Assembly (NCBI GenBank): GCA_013178015.1 | Contig: JABLXR010000015.1 | Span: 1 to 64,000, forward strand | DNA from: Anaerolineae bacterium | Lineage (GTDB): Bacteria > Chloroflexota > Anaerolineae > DRVO01 | Length of the DNA: 64,000 nucleotides | Reading direction: 5' to 3' | In this document: one piece after another, positions 35,315 to 44,092 of the stretch | How the letters are laid out: the number at the start of each line of letters is the position of its first letter | How positions within the stretch are numbered: position 1 is the stretch's first letter | Position numbers and translations under genes: made by a program | Notes under the pieces: generated by a model | Database searches by the model: none | Told to the model about the DNA's origin: nothing | The model's input: the letters and a program-made list of their open reading frames with translations, nothing else

Positions 35315-36440
35315 GGTAGGCTCGGGCTCCCAGCGCCTCCCCCAGCTCAGGATCGTACACCACCGAGCAGATCACCACCGGGATGTTCGCCGTGTTGGGG
35401 TGGTTCGATAGCAGCGATAGAACGCTCCACCCGTCCATCTTGGGCATCATGATGTCCAGCACGATCACGTCGGGGCGAACCCTCGTGGCCGCCTCATAGG
35501 CCAGGCGAGGGTCCGACACCCCTTCCACCTCCCACGTCCCGGGGGCCAGGTAGCGACGGTACAGCTCGACAGCGCTGGGGTTGTCCTCGATCACCAGCAC
35601 CGAGAACGGCCTGCTCCGGGGCAGATCCAGAATGATCTCCCACTGATCGTCGGCAACCGCACGCACCTGGCATCCGATTCCCTTGGAAGAGGCGATCCGC
35701 CGAACCTCGCTCAGCTGTTCCAGTCGGAGCCGGCGAGGATCGGAACACAAGCGTACGTGGGCGGTGACCGCACCCTCGCCCTGCTCGACGCCGATGCGGA
35801 CGTCTGCCGCCGTGGAGGACTGGACGGCGGCACTGAGAAGCTGCACCAGGACCTGCTTCAGCACGGCGTGGTCGGCCATGACCCAGACCGAGGCCCCCTC
35901 CGGCGCATCCCAGATGATGCCAGTCCCGTACCGGTCGGCCAGGGGGCGCAAGAGTTCAGCTGCCGTCCTCAGCACCTCGCCCAGCTCGACCGGCCCGGCC
36001 TCGTAGGGAAGGAGCTCCAACTCGTCCCTGAGCGAGTTCCCCTCAGCCACTGGTGCCTGGCCGTACCCGGTCGCGACTCCGGGCAGGGTAGCCAGGACCT
36101 CCGCCAGCTTCCCTTCCGCCTCCTGCAGGTCCCGATGTATCTGGCGCCGCCCGAGCGAGAGCTCTCGGCTCATCTCGGCCACCGCCATCCCCTCGACATA
36201 GCGCAGGGACAGCACGTCGTAATGCCGTGACTCGAGCGAGCCGAAGGCCGCCCGTCGGGCCGGCCGGAGCACCTCGATCGCCTCGAGCAGCCGAGCCCGT
36301 ATGTAGTTGGCCCGCTCATCTATGCTGATGGCGGTGTTGATGTCCGAGAAGTGCTGCGCCAGAGATGCCTTCGCCAGGCCGACGTTGTCGTTGAGGCAGC
36401 TGAGCGCCTCACGTATCTCCTCTCTGCTCAGTGTCCCCAT
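35241..36440 (-). CDS. Response regulator with sigma-like HTH and ATPase-like middle domain
   Basis: A 399-residue protein of unusual order. Residues about 60-120 resemble a sigma-70 region 4 helix-turn-helix (RHYDVLSLRYVEGMAVAEMS, then LSLGRRQIHRDLQEAE). Residues about 170-280 look like a histidine-kinase ATPase domain with weak nucleotide motifs. The C-terminal receiver is complete: VLVIEDNPSA, VIVLDIMMPKMDG, ICSVV and YLKKP. It probably acts with the convergent hybrid kinase. I chose ATG 36440 because GGGGAG is best spaced; ATG 36446 is the alternative. Confidence 0.82.
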   Translation of the reverse strand: MGTLSREEIREALSCLNDNVGLAKASLAQHFSDINTAISIDERANYIRARLLEAIEVLRPARRAAFGSLESRHYDVLSLRYVEGMAVAEMSRELSLGRRQIHRDLQEAEGKLAEVLATLPGVATGYGQAPVAEGNSLRDELELLPYEAGPVELGEVLRTAAELLRPLADRYGTGIIWDAPEGASVWVMADHAVLKQVLVQLLSAAVQSSTAADVRIGVEQGEGAVTAHVRLCSDPRRLRLEQLSEVRRIASSKGIGCQVRAVADDQWEIILDLPRSRPFSVLVIEDNPSAVELYRRYLAPGTWEVEGVSDPRLAYEAATRVRPDVIVLDIMMPKMDGWSVLSLLSNHPNTANIPVVICSVVYDPELGEALGARAYLKKPLSEQELLAALQRSLGGPLAR

Positions 36441-36764
36441 CGCCATGCTCCCCCAGCACCGCCGCGGGCATCGCATCCCCGTACAGCGTGCCTTCGGTGG
36501 CGGCGCAACCCCCGGTAACGTCGGCTCGGCCAGGTGGCGCGTGCCCCGCGAGGGAATGCGTCCCCTGTGCTCTCAGAATAGCGCATCGGCGCCGGCCGGG
36601 GAAAGGAGCGGCAACGGCTCGGGATCAGGCGGGAGGAGTCTGCGAGCGTGCCCCACGCACCCCAGCACCGGGATGGGGCTGTGGTGGCGGGGCCGCCGCG
36701 CGCGTGGGCGCGCGAACTCCTCGGGGGTGGGCGCAAACTCTTTGGGGGTGAGGGCTCGACCCTT
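36441..36764. other. Intergenic spacer with family A repeat
   Basis: No gene seen. The reverse-oriented palindromic repeat is described separately at 36698-36727. Confidence 0.4.
36698..36727 (-). repeat. Dispersed palindromic repeat, family A
   Basis: CGCGCGTGGGCGCGCG followed by AACTCCTCGGGG, the reverse complement of the copies at 46471, 50464 and 50569. A second, decayed half (CAAACTCTTTGGGGG) follows. Confidence 0.7.
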
Positions 36765-38339
36765 CTACCGAGCTACCTCCGCCAACGTGACCTGGACTTC
36801 CATCTCCTCGCCGTCGCGCAGCAAGGTGACGGTGACCTCGTCCCCTGGTTGGCGCTCCGCCAGGAGAGCGCGGACGTCTGCCGGCTGGGCCACCGGCTCC
36901 CCGTCCACCGCGACGATCACGTCCCCTCCCAGCAGCAGCCTTTGGCCATCCACAGTGGCCGGCTCAGAGCCACCCCGGATGCCGGCCTCATCGGCGGGAC
37001 TACCTGGCTGCACCGACTGCACCAGCACGCCCTCCTGGTCCTCGGGCAGGCCCATGGCCTCCGCAATGGCGGGAGTAAGCTCGACCCCCACCACTCCCAG
37101 CCTCGGGCCGGCGGGGACGGTGGGCCCGGGGCTCACCTGTGCCTCCTGCTCTCTGGGCCTGGCCTGTAGGGTGACCTCCACGGTCATCGGCTCGCCCTCT
37201 CGCAGCACAGTCACCGGCACCGTCTGACCTACCTCGGTGTGACGGGACAGGTAGGTGATCAGGTCGTCCACCCCCCGAATCTGCTCCCCGCCCACCGCCA
37301 CGATGACGTCGCCGCCCACGGGGACATTCGTGCCCATGACTTGCACTTCTTCCTCGCCGCCCCGGAGCCCCGCCTCGTCCGCGGGCCCACCGGGAGTCAC
37401 GGCTATCACCAAGGCGCCCCTCTGTCGCTCGGGCAGCCCCATGGCCTCGGCCAGGGCCGGGTTGAGCGTAGTCCCCGTGATGCCGATGTACGGATGCTGA
37501 TACTGGCCCGTCTCGATGAGGGACGGCACCACCTTCGCCACGATGCGCGAGGGCACGGCGAAACCCACCCCGGCGGAGACCCCAGCGGGCGAGATGATCG
37601 AGGTCGGCACCCCGATGAGCCGCCCCTGAGCGTCCACCAGCACCCCACCCGAGTTGCCCGGGTTGATGGGGGCGTCGGTCTGGATGACGTCGGGGACGCT
37701 GTACTGAGACCCGCCGGTCACAGAGGTACCCACCGGAAGGAGCCGCCCCACCGCGCTCACCACACCCAGAGTGAGGGAGCCCTGGAGGCCGAACGGGTTG
37801 CCGATGGCTATGGCAAGCTGTCCCACCTGCACCTGGGTAGAATCGGCCACCTCCACGGGCACCAGTTGCTCGGCCGGCACATCCACTCTGATCACGGCCA
37901 GGTCGCTGTCCGGATCGGTCCCCACCACCTCGGCCTCGACGGTGGTGCCGTCCTGGAAGGTGACCTGAATCAGGTCAGCCCCGGCCACCACGTGGTAGTT
38001 GGTCACCACGTGGCCCTCAGTGTCCCAGACGAAGCCCGACCCCACACCTCTCTGTACTTCGGGCGGCTGGCCGAAGGGGACATCTGGGAGCAAGGACGAC
38101 GGCGCCTGCCGGGCCATCTGGATGTTCACCACCGAGGGAATGAGTCGCTGGTAGACGGAGGTGACAGTTCCCTCGAAGGCCGCAATCACTCCTTGATCCA
38201 CGCCCATGCCGACACCGGGGGCCGTGGCGGTAGCGGTCGCATCCAAAGTAGGCGTTGGGGTCTGGGCAGAAGATGGCAATGCCACGAGCAAGCAGAGCAC
38301 CAGCACCAGCATCAGCGCATTCGCCAACACACGTCTCAT
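36765..38339 (-). CDS. HtrA/DegP-type serine protease with two PDZ domains
   Basis: A 524-residue envelope quality-control protease. A signal peptide or anchor (LANALMLVLVLCLLVALPSS) precedes a Thr/Pro/Ala-rich linker. The trypsin-like domain holds the triad as TNYHVV (His116), DSDLAVIRV (Asp146) and NPGNSGGVL (Ser230). PDZ 1 starts near YIGITGTTLNPALAEAMGL and PDZ 2 near LGVVGVELTPAIAEAMGL. It should act outside the membrane. AGGAGG lies 6 bases before the ATG at 38339; an in-frame GTG at 38342 is also possible. It has no cognate sigma or anti-sigma gene nearby. Confidence 0.94.
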   Translation of the reverse strand: MRRVLANALMLVLVLCLLVALPSSAQTPTPTLDATATATAPGVGMGVDQGVIAAFEGTVTSVYQRLIPSVVNIQMARQAPSSLLPDVPFGQPPEVQRGVGSGFVWDTEGHVVTNYHVVAGADLIQVTFQDGTTVEAEVVGTDPDSDLAVIRVDVPAEQLVPVEVADSTQVQVGQLAIAIGNPFGLQGSLTLGVVSAVGRLLPVGTSVTGGSQYSVPDVIQTDAPINPGNSGGVLVDAQGRLIGVPTSIISPAGVSAGVGFAVPSRIVAKVVPSLIETGQYQHPYIGITGTTLNPALAEAMGLPERQRGALVIAVTPGGPADEAGLRGGEEEVQVMGTNVPVGGDVIVAVGGEQIRGVDDLITYLSRHTEVGQTVPVTVLREGEPMTVEVTLQARPREQEAQVSPGPTVPAGPRLGVVGVELTPAIAEAMGLPEDQEGVLVQSVQPGSPADEAGIRGGSEPATVDGQRLLLGGDVIVAVDGEPVAQPADVRALLAERQPGDEVTVTLLRDGEEMEVQVTLAEVAR

Positions 38340-38436
38340 CACTAACCTCCTGCGATAACGTCAGATCAGCGGTAGCAGCATCAGTCAACCGATCGGCAAC
38401 TCAGCGCCCGTCCCGAACAACGACACTGTCAGGACG

Positions 38437-38465
38437 CATATAGCACACCAGGTCCGGGCCTGCAA
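38437..38465 (-). promoter_or_regulatory. Possible htrA promoter
   Basis: TTGCAG (38460-38465), 17 bases, TATATG (38437-38442) on the minus strand, about 100 bases before the start codon. Confidence 0.35.
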
Positions 38466-38625
38466 AGCCATCGATGCACCCACGCGTCCCTACGGACCAC
38501 CGGGGCAGGAGAGCTTCTGCACCGGGCGGTAGGTCTGGGCTGGCGGCCCAGGCTCAGCGATCGGCAAACCGGCGTGGATCGGCCTCCCTTCAGAAGCGTG
38601 CCGCTGTCCGCGGCCGACCATCCGT

Positions 38626-39903
38626 TCACCCGTGGATGGCGCCCCCTAGCAAGGCCCGCAGAAGGGAGGGGCGGTCGACTATACCCTGGAGTCGGCCTTC
38701 GCCGTCAACCAGAACGATGCTGCGCCTGCCTTCCTGCGCCAGCAAGCGGATTCCCTCGGCGATGGCGGCCGAAGCAGCAACGGTCACCGCCGGTGCCGAC
38801 ATGAGCTCGGCGGCCGTCTGCTGCGCCTCTCGGCCTTCCCCCGGGGCGAGACCGACACGCGATATCAGCGCCCGAATGATGCCAGGACGGGCCTCAGGGC
38901 TCACCCGGGCCATGAGGTCACCGTCGGAGATGACCCCTAATGGCCGTCGCTCGCTGTCGAGTACCACCACCCGCCCCAGATCGGAGCGAGCCATGGCCAC
39001 AACCACCTCGCCGAGAGGGGCCTCAGGTGCGACGGCCGGCACGTCAGAGCGCATCAGGTCACGAAGCACATACAGCTCGCCGACAGGCGCTGGCGCAGCC
39101 TGCAGCCTCTGGGGTTCGTGAGCAACTTGGCGAATGACGTCACTACGGCTCAGCATACCCACCAGGCGGCCCTCGTCGTCCACCACTGGCAGCGTCTTGA
39201 CATTGCGCTGCACCATGAGGCTGGCGGCTTCGGCAAGTGACCGGCCCTGGCTCACGGTGACCACTTCTCCAGTCATGATCTCCTTGGCCGTGTGGCCGAC
39301 CGCCGCCAGCTCTTCCAAGAGGCACACCACGGCATCGTCCGTCAGGGCCTCAGGGCGCCGGAGACACAGGGCCAACTCTGGCCAGCGAAGGAAGTCGGCA
39401 TCGGCCACGATTCCCACCACAGTCCCCGACTGGTCCACCACCGGCACCGAAGTGAATCGGCTCGAGAGCAGGAGCCGAGCCACCTCGGCAAGAGGGGTAT
39501 CAGGCAGCACTGCTACGGGATCGGTGGTCATGACCTCGCTCACCCGGCGCCCCCTTGGGATCTGGGGCAGGTAGCGATGGCCGTACTTCACCACGTGGAT
39601 GGGCTCTAGAGTGATCAGGCCTTCCCCCACCATGGCCGAGACGAGCGGCAATACGGCCTCAATTCTCTCCGTCCGGTCCACTACCACCAACATCAGAGGC
39701 AGATCGGCGGAGAGCCGCACCAGAGTCGCCATCTTGATGCGGCTGTGGGCCCCGAAGCCAGCCAGTCCCCGCAAGACCGTGGCGCCCGCCAGATCCTCCT
39801 GGCGCAGCCGCTCCAGTAGCGCCTGCCACAGCGGGCGCCCGTGCCACTGATCGCTCTCGCCGAGATAGACAGTGAGGCGCTGGTACTGCGGGTGCTCCGT
39901 CAC
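38626..39903 (-). CDS. DUF190 and CBS-domain protein
   Basis: A 425-residue cytoplasmic protein. Residues 1-105 are a DUF190 domain (YQRLTVYLGESDQWHGRPLW and LPLMLVVVDRTERI). Four CBS motifs follow in two pairs, beginning near VSEVMTTDPVAVLPDTPL, AKEIMTGEVVTVSQGRSL, LRDLMRSDVPAVAPEAPL and AAELMSAPAVTVAASAAI. CBS pairs usually bind adenine nucleotides. DUF190 genes often neighbour crcB, and here the gene begins 16 bases after crcB under the same fluoride riboswitch. A role in sensing or adjusting fluoride export is inferred. The GTG start follows AGGAGGAGG. Confidence 0.87.
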   Translation of the reverse strand: MTEHPQYQRLTVYLGESDQWHGRPLWQALLERLRQEDLAGATVLRGLAGFGAHSRIKMATLVRLSADLPLMLVVVDRTERIEAVLPLVSAMVGEGLITLEPIHVVKYGHRYLPQIPRGRRVSEVMTTDPVAVLPDTPLAEVARLLLSSRFTSVPVVDQSGTVVGIVADADFLRWPELALCLRRPEALTDDAVVCLLEELAAVGHTAKEIMTGEVVTVSQGRSLAEAASLMVQRNVKTLPVVDDEGRLVGMLSRSDVIRQVAHEPQRLQAAPAPVGELYVLRDLMRSDVPAVAPEAPLGEVVVAMARSDLGRVVVLDSERRPLGVISDGDLMARVSPEARPGIIRALISRVGLAPGEGREAQQTAAELMSAPAVTVAASAAIAEGIRLLAQEGRRSIVLVDGEGRLQGIVDRPSLLRALLGGAIHG

Positions 39904-39919
39904 AACCTCCTCCTTTGCG

Positions 39920-40294
39920 CTAGATGCCAGCGGCCAGGCGCGCGCCCAGCCAGGCACCCACAAGGCCAAAGCCCACACTGAGGAGAACGTTGGCCAATGC
40001 GAGAAGCCAACTGCCTTCGTCCAGCAGAGCCAGGGTCTCGACGCTAAAGCTGGAAAAGGTGGTATAGGAGCCCAGGAAGCCCACGGCAAGGAGCAGCCTC
40101 CAGCGCGGGCTGAGCGCTATACGCTGAGTGGTGAGGATCAGAAGGAAGCCCAGGACCAAGCTGCCGGTGCAGTTCACCACGAGAGTGCCGAGCGGGAAGC
40201 CGGTGGCGAACCGGCTGTCAACCCAGACGCCCAGCCAGTAGCGGGCGTTGGCTCCCAGAACCGCTCCGATGCTTATGGCTGTGACTTGATCCAA
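39920..40294 (-). CDS. crcB: Fluoride exporter CrcB/Fluc
   Basis: A 124-residue membrane channel that works as a dual-topology dimer to expel fluoride. Four helices are visible. Conserved residues occur in GANARYWLG, TLVVNCTGSLVLGF (pore Asn) and GFLGSYTTFSSFSVE (the TTFSTF-like Phe box). The start appears to be TTG at 40294 with AGGAG about 10 bases upstream. It lies directly downstream of a fluoride riboswitch. Confidence 0.94.
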   Translation of the reverse strand: MDQVTAISIGAVLGANARYWLGVWVDSRFATGFPLGTLVVNCTGSLVLGFLLILTTQRIALSPRWRLLLAVGFLGSYTTFSSFSVETLALLDEGSWLLALANVLLSVGFGLVGAWLGARLAAGI

Positions 40295-40365
40295 AGTCGA
40301 GGCTCTCCTGAACGGCCGTCGGTCCTGGCCGGACCCGAACCCCTACCGGCGACCGCTTGGTCTGT

Positions 40366-40430
40366 GGTAGAGGCTATCAGCCGGACGCACCGACGGTTAC
40401 ACCCTCGCGGGACAGGCGAGCCTCATCGCC
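40366..40430 (-). promoter_or_regulatory. Fluoride riboswitch (crcB motif)
   Basis: On the minus strand the aptamer opens with GGCGATGAGGCTCGCC and ends GGCTGATAGCCTCTACC. These match the conserved ends of fluoride riboswitches such as that of Thermotoga petrophila, with a variable stem and TAAC between. AGGC/GCCT complementarity allows the expected pseudoknot. It ends about 70 bases before crcB. The intervening GC-rich stretch would be the expression platform, but I cannot tell termination from translation control. Confidence 0.88.
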
Positions 40431-40436
40431 AAGACC

Positions 40437-40442
40437 ATTCTA
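40437..40442 (-). promoter_or_regulatory. -10 element for riboswitch transcript
   Basis: TAGAAT on the minus strand lies 6 bases before the aptamer's first base, so transcription would start about at the aptamer. The -35 is poor. Confidence 0.5.
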
Positions 40443-40519
40443 CCCTCCCACCGCACCCCAGGCCAGGCAGCGACTCACCTCAGAGCCGTTGCCTCCAAGT
40501 GCACGCTGTCGTCGCTGCC

Positions 40520-41527
40520 CTACCCCCACTCAAGCACCACCCCCAACCACCCCGCGCGGCCGCGGCGCAGGGTGGCGTAGGCTTTCGGGGCAGCGTCGTA
40601 GGGCAGCCGGTGGGTGATGAGGTGGTCCACCCTGACCGAGCCGTCGCGCAGCAGGTCCAGGAACAGGGCCCGGTTGCGCCGCTGGGTCCAGGGGAAGTAG
40701 GCGTGCCCAACTACGGGCGACGCGGGTTGGAAGCAGCCGATGATGCTCAGCTCCCGCCGCTGCAGCTCGGTGAAGGGGTCTATCTCCACCTTGTCGGGCA
40801 GGCTGCCCACAATCAGGAGCCGGCCGTTCTGGGCCGCGGCCTTCATCATGGTGGGTATGGTGGCCGAGGTCCGGGTGGCGTCGAAGAGAGCATCGGCGCC
40901 CCGGCCGCCAGTGAGGCGCACGATGGCCTCCACCACGTCCTCCCGGCCCGGGCTGACGGTGGCGTCTGCGCCCGAGCGGCGAGCCAGCTCCAGCCGATCG
41001 TCCAGCAAGTCCACTGCGATCACTGGTCGGGCGCCCGATGATCGGGCCATCTGCACGATAAGCTGCCCCACCACTCCTGCGCCGAAGACGGCGACCGCCT
41101 CCCCCAGTTGCAGGTTGGCCCGGCGCACCGCGTGCATGGAGACGCTGCCCAAGACCGCGAACGTTGCCTGCTCCGGGTCCACCGCCGCCGGCACCGTCTC
41201 CCAGTAGGTGAGCCGCTCCGGAGAGAGGTCCAGCAGGAAGTGGGAGGTATGCTGGGATAGGGTAAGGATGCGTTCGCCCACGGCGGGGCGCTCGACACCC
41301 GGCCCCACCGCCTCCACCACGCCGACGTTGGAGTAGCCGGGGTAGACGGGATAGCCAGGGTGGGTGGGCAGCTCGCCCAGGTAGCGAGTGATCTCAGTGC
41401 CGGCGCTGATTAGGGTGTGCTCGGTGCGGACCAGAGCCTGCTGCGGGCCCGGCTCGGGGAGGACGAACTCCTCCACCTCGGCGACGCCGGGGCCGGTGAA
41501 TACGATGCGGTGGCCAGTCTGGGGCAT
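40520..41527 (-). CDS. Zinc-type alcohol dehydrogenase-like oxidoreductase
   Basis: A 335-residue medium-chain dehydrogenase/reductase. The catalytic domain has ISAGTEITRYLG, where most family members carry the zinc-ligand Cys, so it may lack catalytic zinc. The Rossmann motif is VAVFGAGVVGQLIVQMA. VIAVDLLDDRLELA holds the acidic residue expected for NAD preference. Substrate is unknown; relatives act on sugars or polyols. AGGAGG precedes the ATG. TATACT with an extended TGC (41559-41564, minus) may be its promoter. Confidence 0.83.
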   Translation of the reverse strand: MPQTGHRIVFTGPGVAEVEEFVLPEPGPQQALVRTEHTLISAGTEITRYLGELPTHPGYPVYPGYSNVGVVEAVGPGVERPAVGERILTLSQHTSHFLLDLSPERLTYWETVPAAVDPEQATFAVLGSVSMHAVRRANLQLGEAVAVFGAGVVGQLIVQMARSSGARPVIAVDLLDDRLELARRSGADATVSPGREDVVEAIVRLTGGRGADALFDATRTSATIPTMMKAAAQNGRLLIVGSLPDKVEIDPFTELQRRELSIIGCFQPASPVVGHAYFPWTQRRNRALFLDLLRDGSVRVDHLITHRLPYDAAPKAYATLRRGRAGWLGVVLEWG

Positions 41528-41758
41528 AGCGGGCCTCCTGGGTGATGTTTTTGGGGGGAGTATAGCACTCCAGGACCGGGACTCCCTCGCGTCCGGCGTA
41601 AGGAGTAGCCTCTACCCGGGTGCATGCTTTGGCAAGTACGCCACCAGTGTGGTAAGAAAGCTATCGCGTCGCAGCCGAAGTGCGAGGCGCTGCCCCGGGG
41701 CACTCCAGCGCGACGACATGCCGCGCTGTGGGTGCGTCCTCAAGAGGAGGGAGTCCGC

Positions 41759-42523
41759 ATGGTTCGATCACGCGCTTCCGGCCTGAGAGGCCTGGTCTGG
41801 GCACGCTGGAGCCCCCGGGCCGACCTGGCCGTGGTAGCCCTATCGTGGCTTCTGGTAGTAGGGGCGCTCTACACCGCTACCGTGGGGGTGACGGCCGACA
41901 ACGGCATCGGCTACTTCCTGCTCTACGCCGTACTCGGGGCCGGCCTTTTCGGGATCGGCATCCCCCTGTACTGGACAGTCGTCAGGCGGGGCCGACCGCT
42001 CTCTGACCTGGGGATCACCAGTCGCTACCTGATGCCCAGCCTGGTCCTCCAGCTTATCTTCGCCGCCGTGCAGTACCAGGCTACTCTGGCTCGGACTGAA
42101 CTTCCTCCTACGACGCAGCTGGTGCCGCTGGTAGCTCTGGCCCTGACCATCGGCTTCTTCGAGGCCGTGTTCTGGCGAGGATGGGTCTTGCTCCGCCTGG
42201 AGGAGTCCTTCGGGCTCATCCCAGCCGTCTTGGTGGGTTCCCTGTTATATGCCGCCTACCACATCGGCTACGCCATGCCCCTGAGCGAGATCACCTTCCT
42301 CTTCGTGATCGGCCTGATGTTCGCCGTCGTCTTTCGCCTCACCAAGAGCATCTTCATCCTGTGGCCGCTGTTGCAGCCCATGGGACAGTTGGTTACCCTC
42401 CTCCGCGACCGGCTGCAGTTGCCGCTGATTGCCTCCCTGGGCTTCGTGGAAGTGCTGGCCGCTATGTGGGTGCTGGTGCGGCTGATAGGCCGGTATCACC
42501 GGCGCCGAGCTTCAGGGACATAG
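41759..42523 (+). CDS. CPBP-family membrane protein (CAAX protease-like)
   Basis: A 254-residue protein with about seven membrane segments. The first motif of the family (EExxxR) appears as FFEAVFWRGW, with the second Glu replaced by Ala, and LLYAAYHIGY gives the downstream His. The altered glutamate pair leaves protease activity in doubt. Relatives process prenylated proteins or protect against bacteriocins. The ATG at 41759 follows AGAGGAGGGAG. It is divergent from the dehydrogenase. Confidence 0.72.
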   Translation: MVRSRASGLRGLVWARWSPRADLAVVALSWLLVVGALYTATVGVTADNGIGYFLLYAVLGAGLFGIGIPLYWTVVRRGRPLSDLGITSRYLMPSLVLQLIFAAVQYQATLARTELPPTTQLVPLVALALTIGFFEAVFWRGWVLLRLEESFGLIPAVLVGSLLYAAYHIGYAMPLSEITFLFVIGLMFAVVFRLTKSIFILWPLLQPMGQLVTLLRDRLQLPLIASLGFVEVLAAMWVLVRLIGRYHRRRASGT

Positions 42524-42577
42524 GCCAAGACTGCTCGCGCGTGGGCATGCGGTCTCCTGACTCCTGACTCCTCCCCT

Positions 42578-42607
42578 TTGCTTTGGCGAGGTGCGGAGTG
42601 CTATACT
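42578..42607 (+). promoter_or_regulatory. Putative promoter of SRPBCC gene
   Basis: TTGCTT (42578-42583), 18 bases, TATACT (42602-42607) with an extended TGC before it, 53 bases upstream of the ATG. Confidence 0.5.
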
Positions 42608-42659
42608 GCCCGGTGCGGTCTGTAAGTCTGTACGGGACGTTAGTTCAAGGAGAGCAACC

Positions 42660-43154
42660 ATGGCCGAGAGTCAGCCGAGCGAAGTCATCTACTCCGACCT
42701 CGTCGTCACCCGCGTCCTCGATGCCCCCATTGAGAAGGTGTGGCAGTTCTGGACCGAGCCGGAGAAGTTCAGGCGGTGGTGGGGACCGGCGACCTACACC
42801 GCGCCCAAGGTGGAGATGGACCTCCGCGAGGGCGGCAAGCTGCTGTGGTGCATGCAGGCACCTGCCGACCAGGGCGGGGGCGTGTACTGCAATGCCGGAA
42901 TCTTCCGCAGGATCGTTCCCAATGAGCGGCTGGAGATCGACCTCAGGGGCTCCGATGAGCAGGGAGACCCCATCCCGGCCTCGGATTGGGGTGGGCCGGA
43001 GGAGTTCGACGTCGAGGTGCAATTCGAGAGCCTGGGCGGCAAGACAGTCCTGACCTACATCGCGCGCAATTGGCCCCTCACCCAGATGTTCGCCTACGCC
43101 TTCGCCGGCATGAATCAGTCGCTGGACAAGCTGGAGGAGGCGGTGAAGGGGTAA
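42660..43154 (+). CDS. SRPBCC (AHSA1-like) domain protein
   Basis: A 164-residue START-like ligand-binding fold. LVVTRVLDAPIEKVWQFWTE, then FRRWWGPATYTAPKVEMD, are the hallmark first helix and strand of the AHSA1 (Hsp90 activator-like) branch. The end MNQSLDKLEEAV is the long C-terminal helix. The ligand is not known; such proteins often respond to stress or sit beside ArsR regulators, which is not the case here. AAGGAGAG precedes the ATG at 42660. Confidence 0.88.
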   Translation: MAESQPSEVIYSDLVVTRVLDAPIEKVWQFWTEPEKFRRWWGPATYTAPKVEMDLREGGKLLWCMQAPADQGGGVYCNAGIFRRIVPNERLEIDLRGSDEQGDPIPASDWGGPEEFDVEVQFESLGGKTVLTYIARNWPLTQMFAYAFAGMNQSLDKLEEAVKG

Positions 43155-43343
43155 CCTAACCCCCCCAATGCCAGATGCCTCTCGAGCATGCAGCGCCACC
43201 TGTCCTGCCCCAGCGCGAGGTCCCGCGGTCCACTTCGGCCTAAGTGGTGGTTGCGGGAGCGGCCGCGCTCGGAGATGCGCTTTGCGCAGTAAGAGCTTCG
43301 CCGGCACATCCTGACCTCTCGTGTCCCGAGGCATTGGCTCCTC

Positions 43344-43879
43344 GTGTGCGTCCGCAGCCAGACCCGTCCCGATTCGGCTGCCATCGCCCGGGAAGACGAC
43401 CGCGTGATGGGCGTGCTCCACGCCAGCATGCACGAACTCCGGGCTCGAGCTACAGGCACCCGACTGCGTGAGGCGGAAAGCGGCTGCCGGTACCCACAGA
43501 CCACAAGCGTCGGGACCTTCCCCTGGCCGCCCGGCCACGAGCGCCAGGACGATCCGCAGGTGTGCGGACCATCGCCGAGGCCGCCCGCGACCTGGGCCAG
43601 AAGCGGGACCTCTGGCTCGACCCTGCCGGCGCCAGTGAGAAGGAACTGAAGCGCCGCACCCTCACCAACCTGCATAGCCGAGGCCCCACCTGGGTCGACC
43701 TGGCCCACCGGCGGCTGGACGAGGCGGTGCTGGCTGCCTACGGCTGGCCCCACGACCTGGCGGACGAGGAGATCCTGGAGCGCCTGCTGGCGCTGGATCT
43801 GGAGCGGGCGGGAGGGAGAGGCGCGGGGACGCGGAGAGGGGGAGAGGGGACGGCGTGGTGTAGGGGTGGCTGCGGGTGA
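43344..43879 (+). pseudogene. C-terminal remnant of a class I (MmeI-like) DNA methyltransferase/restriction enzyme
   Basis: One frame reads IAREDDRVMGVLHASMHELR, then ESGCRYPQTTSVGTFPWPPG and breaks near 43558. The next frame continues VRTIAEAARDLGQKRDLWLD, ELKRRTLTNLHSRGPTWVDL and LDEAVLAAYGWPHDL, ending by 43879. These blocks follow the order seen at the C-terminus of large class I DNA methyltransferases related to MmeI-type restriction-modification proteins. The N-terminal methylase domain is missing and the frame is broken, so the gene is dead. No gene is seen between 43155 and 43343. Confidence 0.75.
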
Positions 43880-44092
43880 GGAGTGCCTGTGGGTGCCTCG
43901 CAGGGCGGGGTCCGGGCGCAGCGAGCGGGATGCCCGCTGCGGCGTGCTCTGAGCCCGTCGAAGGGGCCTGCGGCCGGAGGGGAGGGGGGCCGGGAGGCAC
44001 ATAGCGCAAGAAGAGCGCGGAGGACTGTTCCTCCGCGCGGCACCCACCGACGGGTCGCCTCCCTCCGGACCATCGGATTGGCGCCAGCTGCC

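Noticed and set aside
37239-38345. 368-residue plus-strand frame opposite htrA
   Set aside because: His/Gly/Arg-rich antisense shadow; the protease triad on the other strand is intact.
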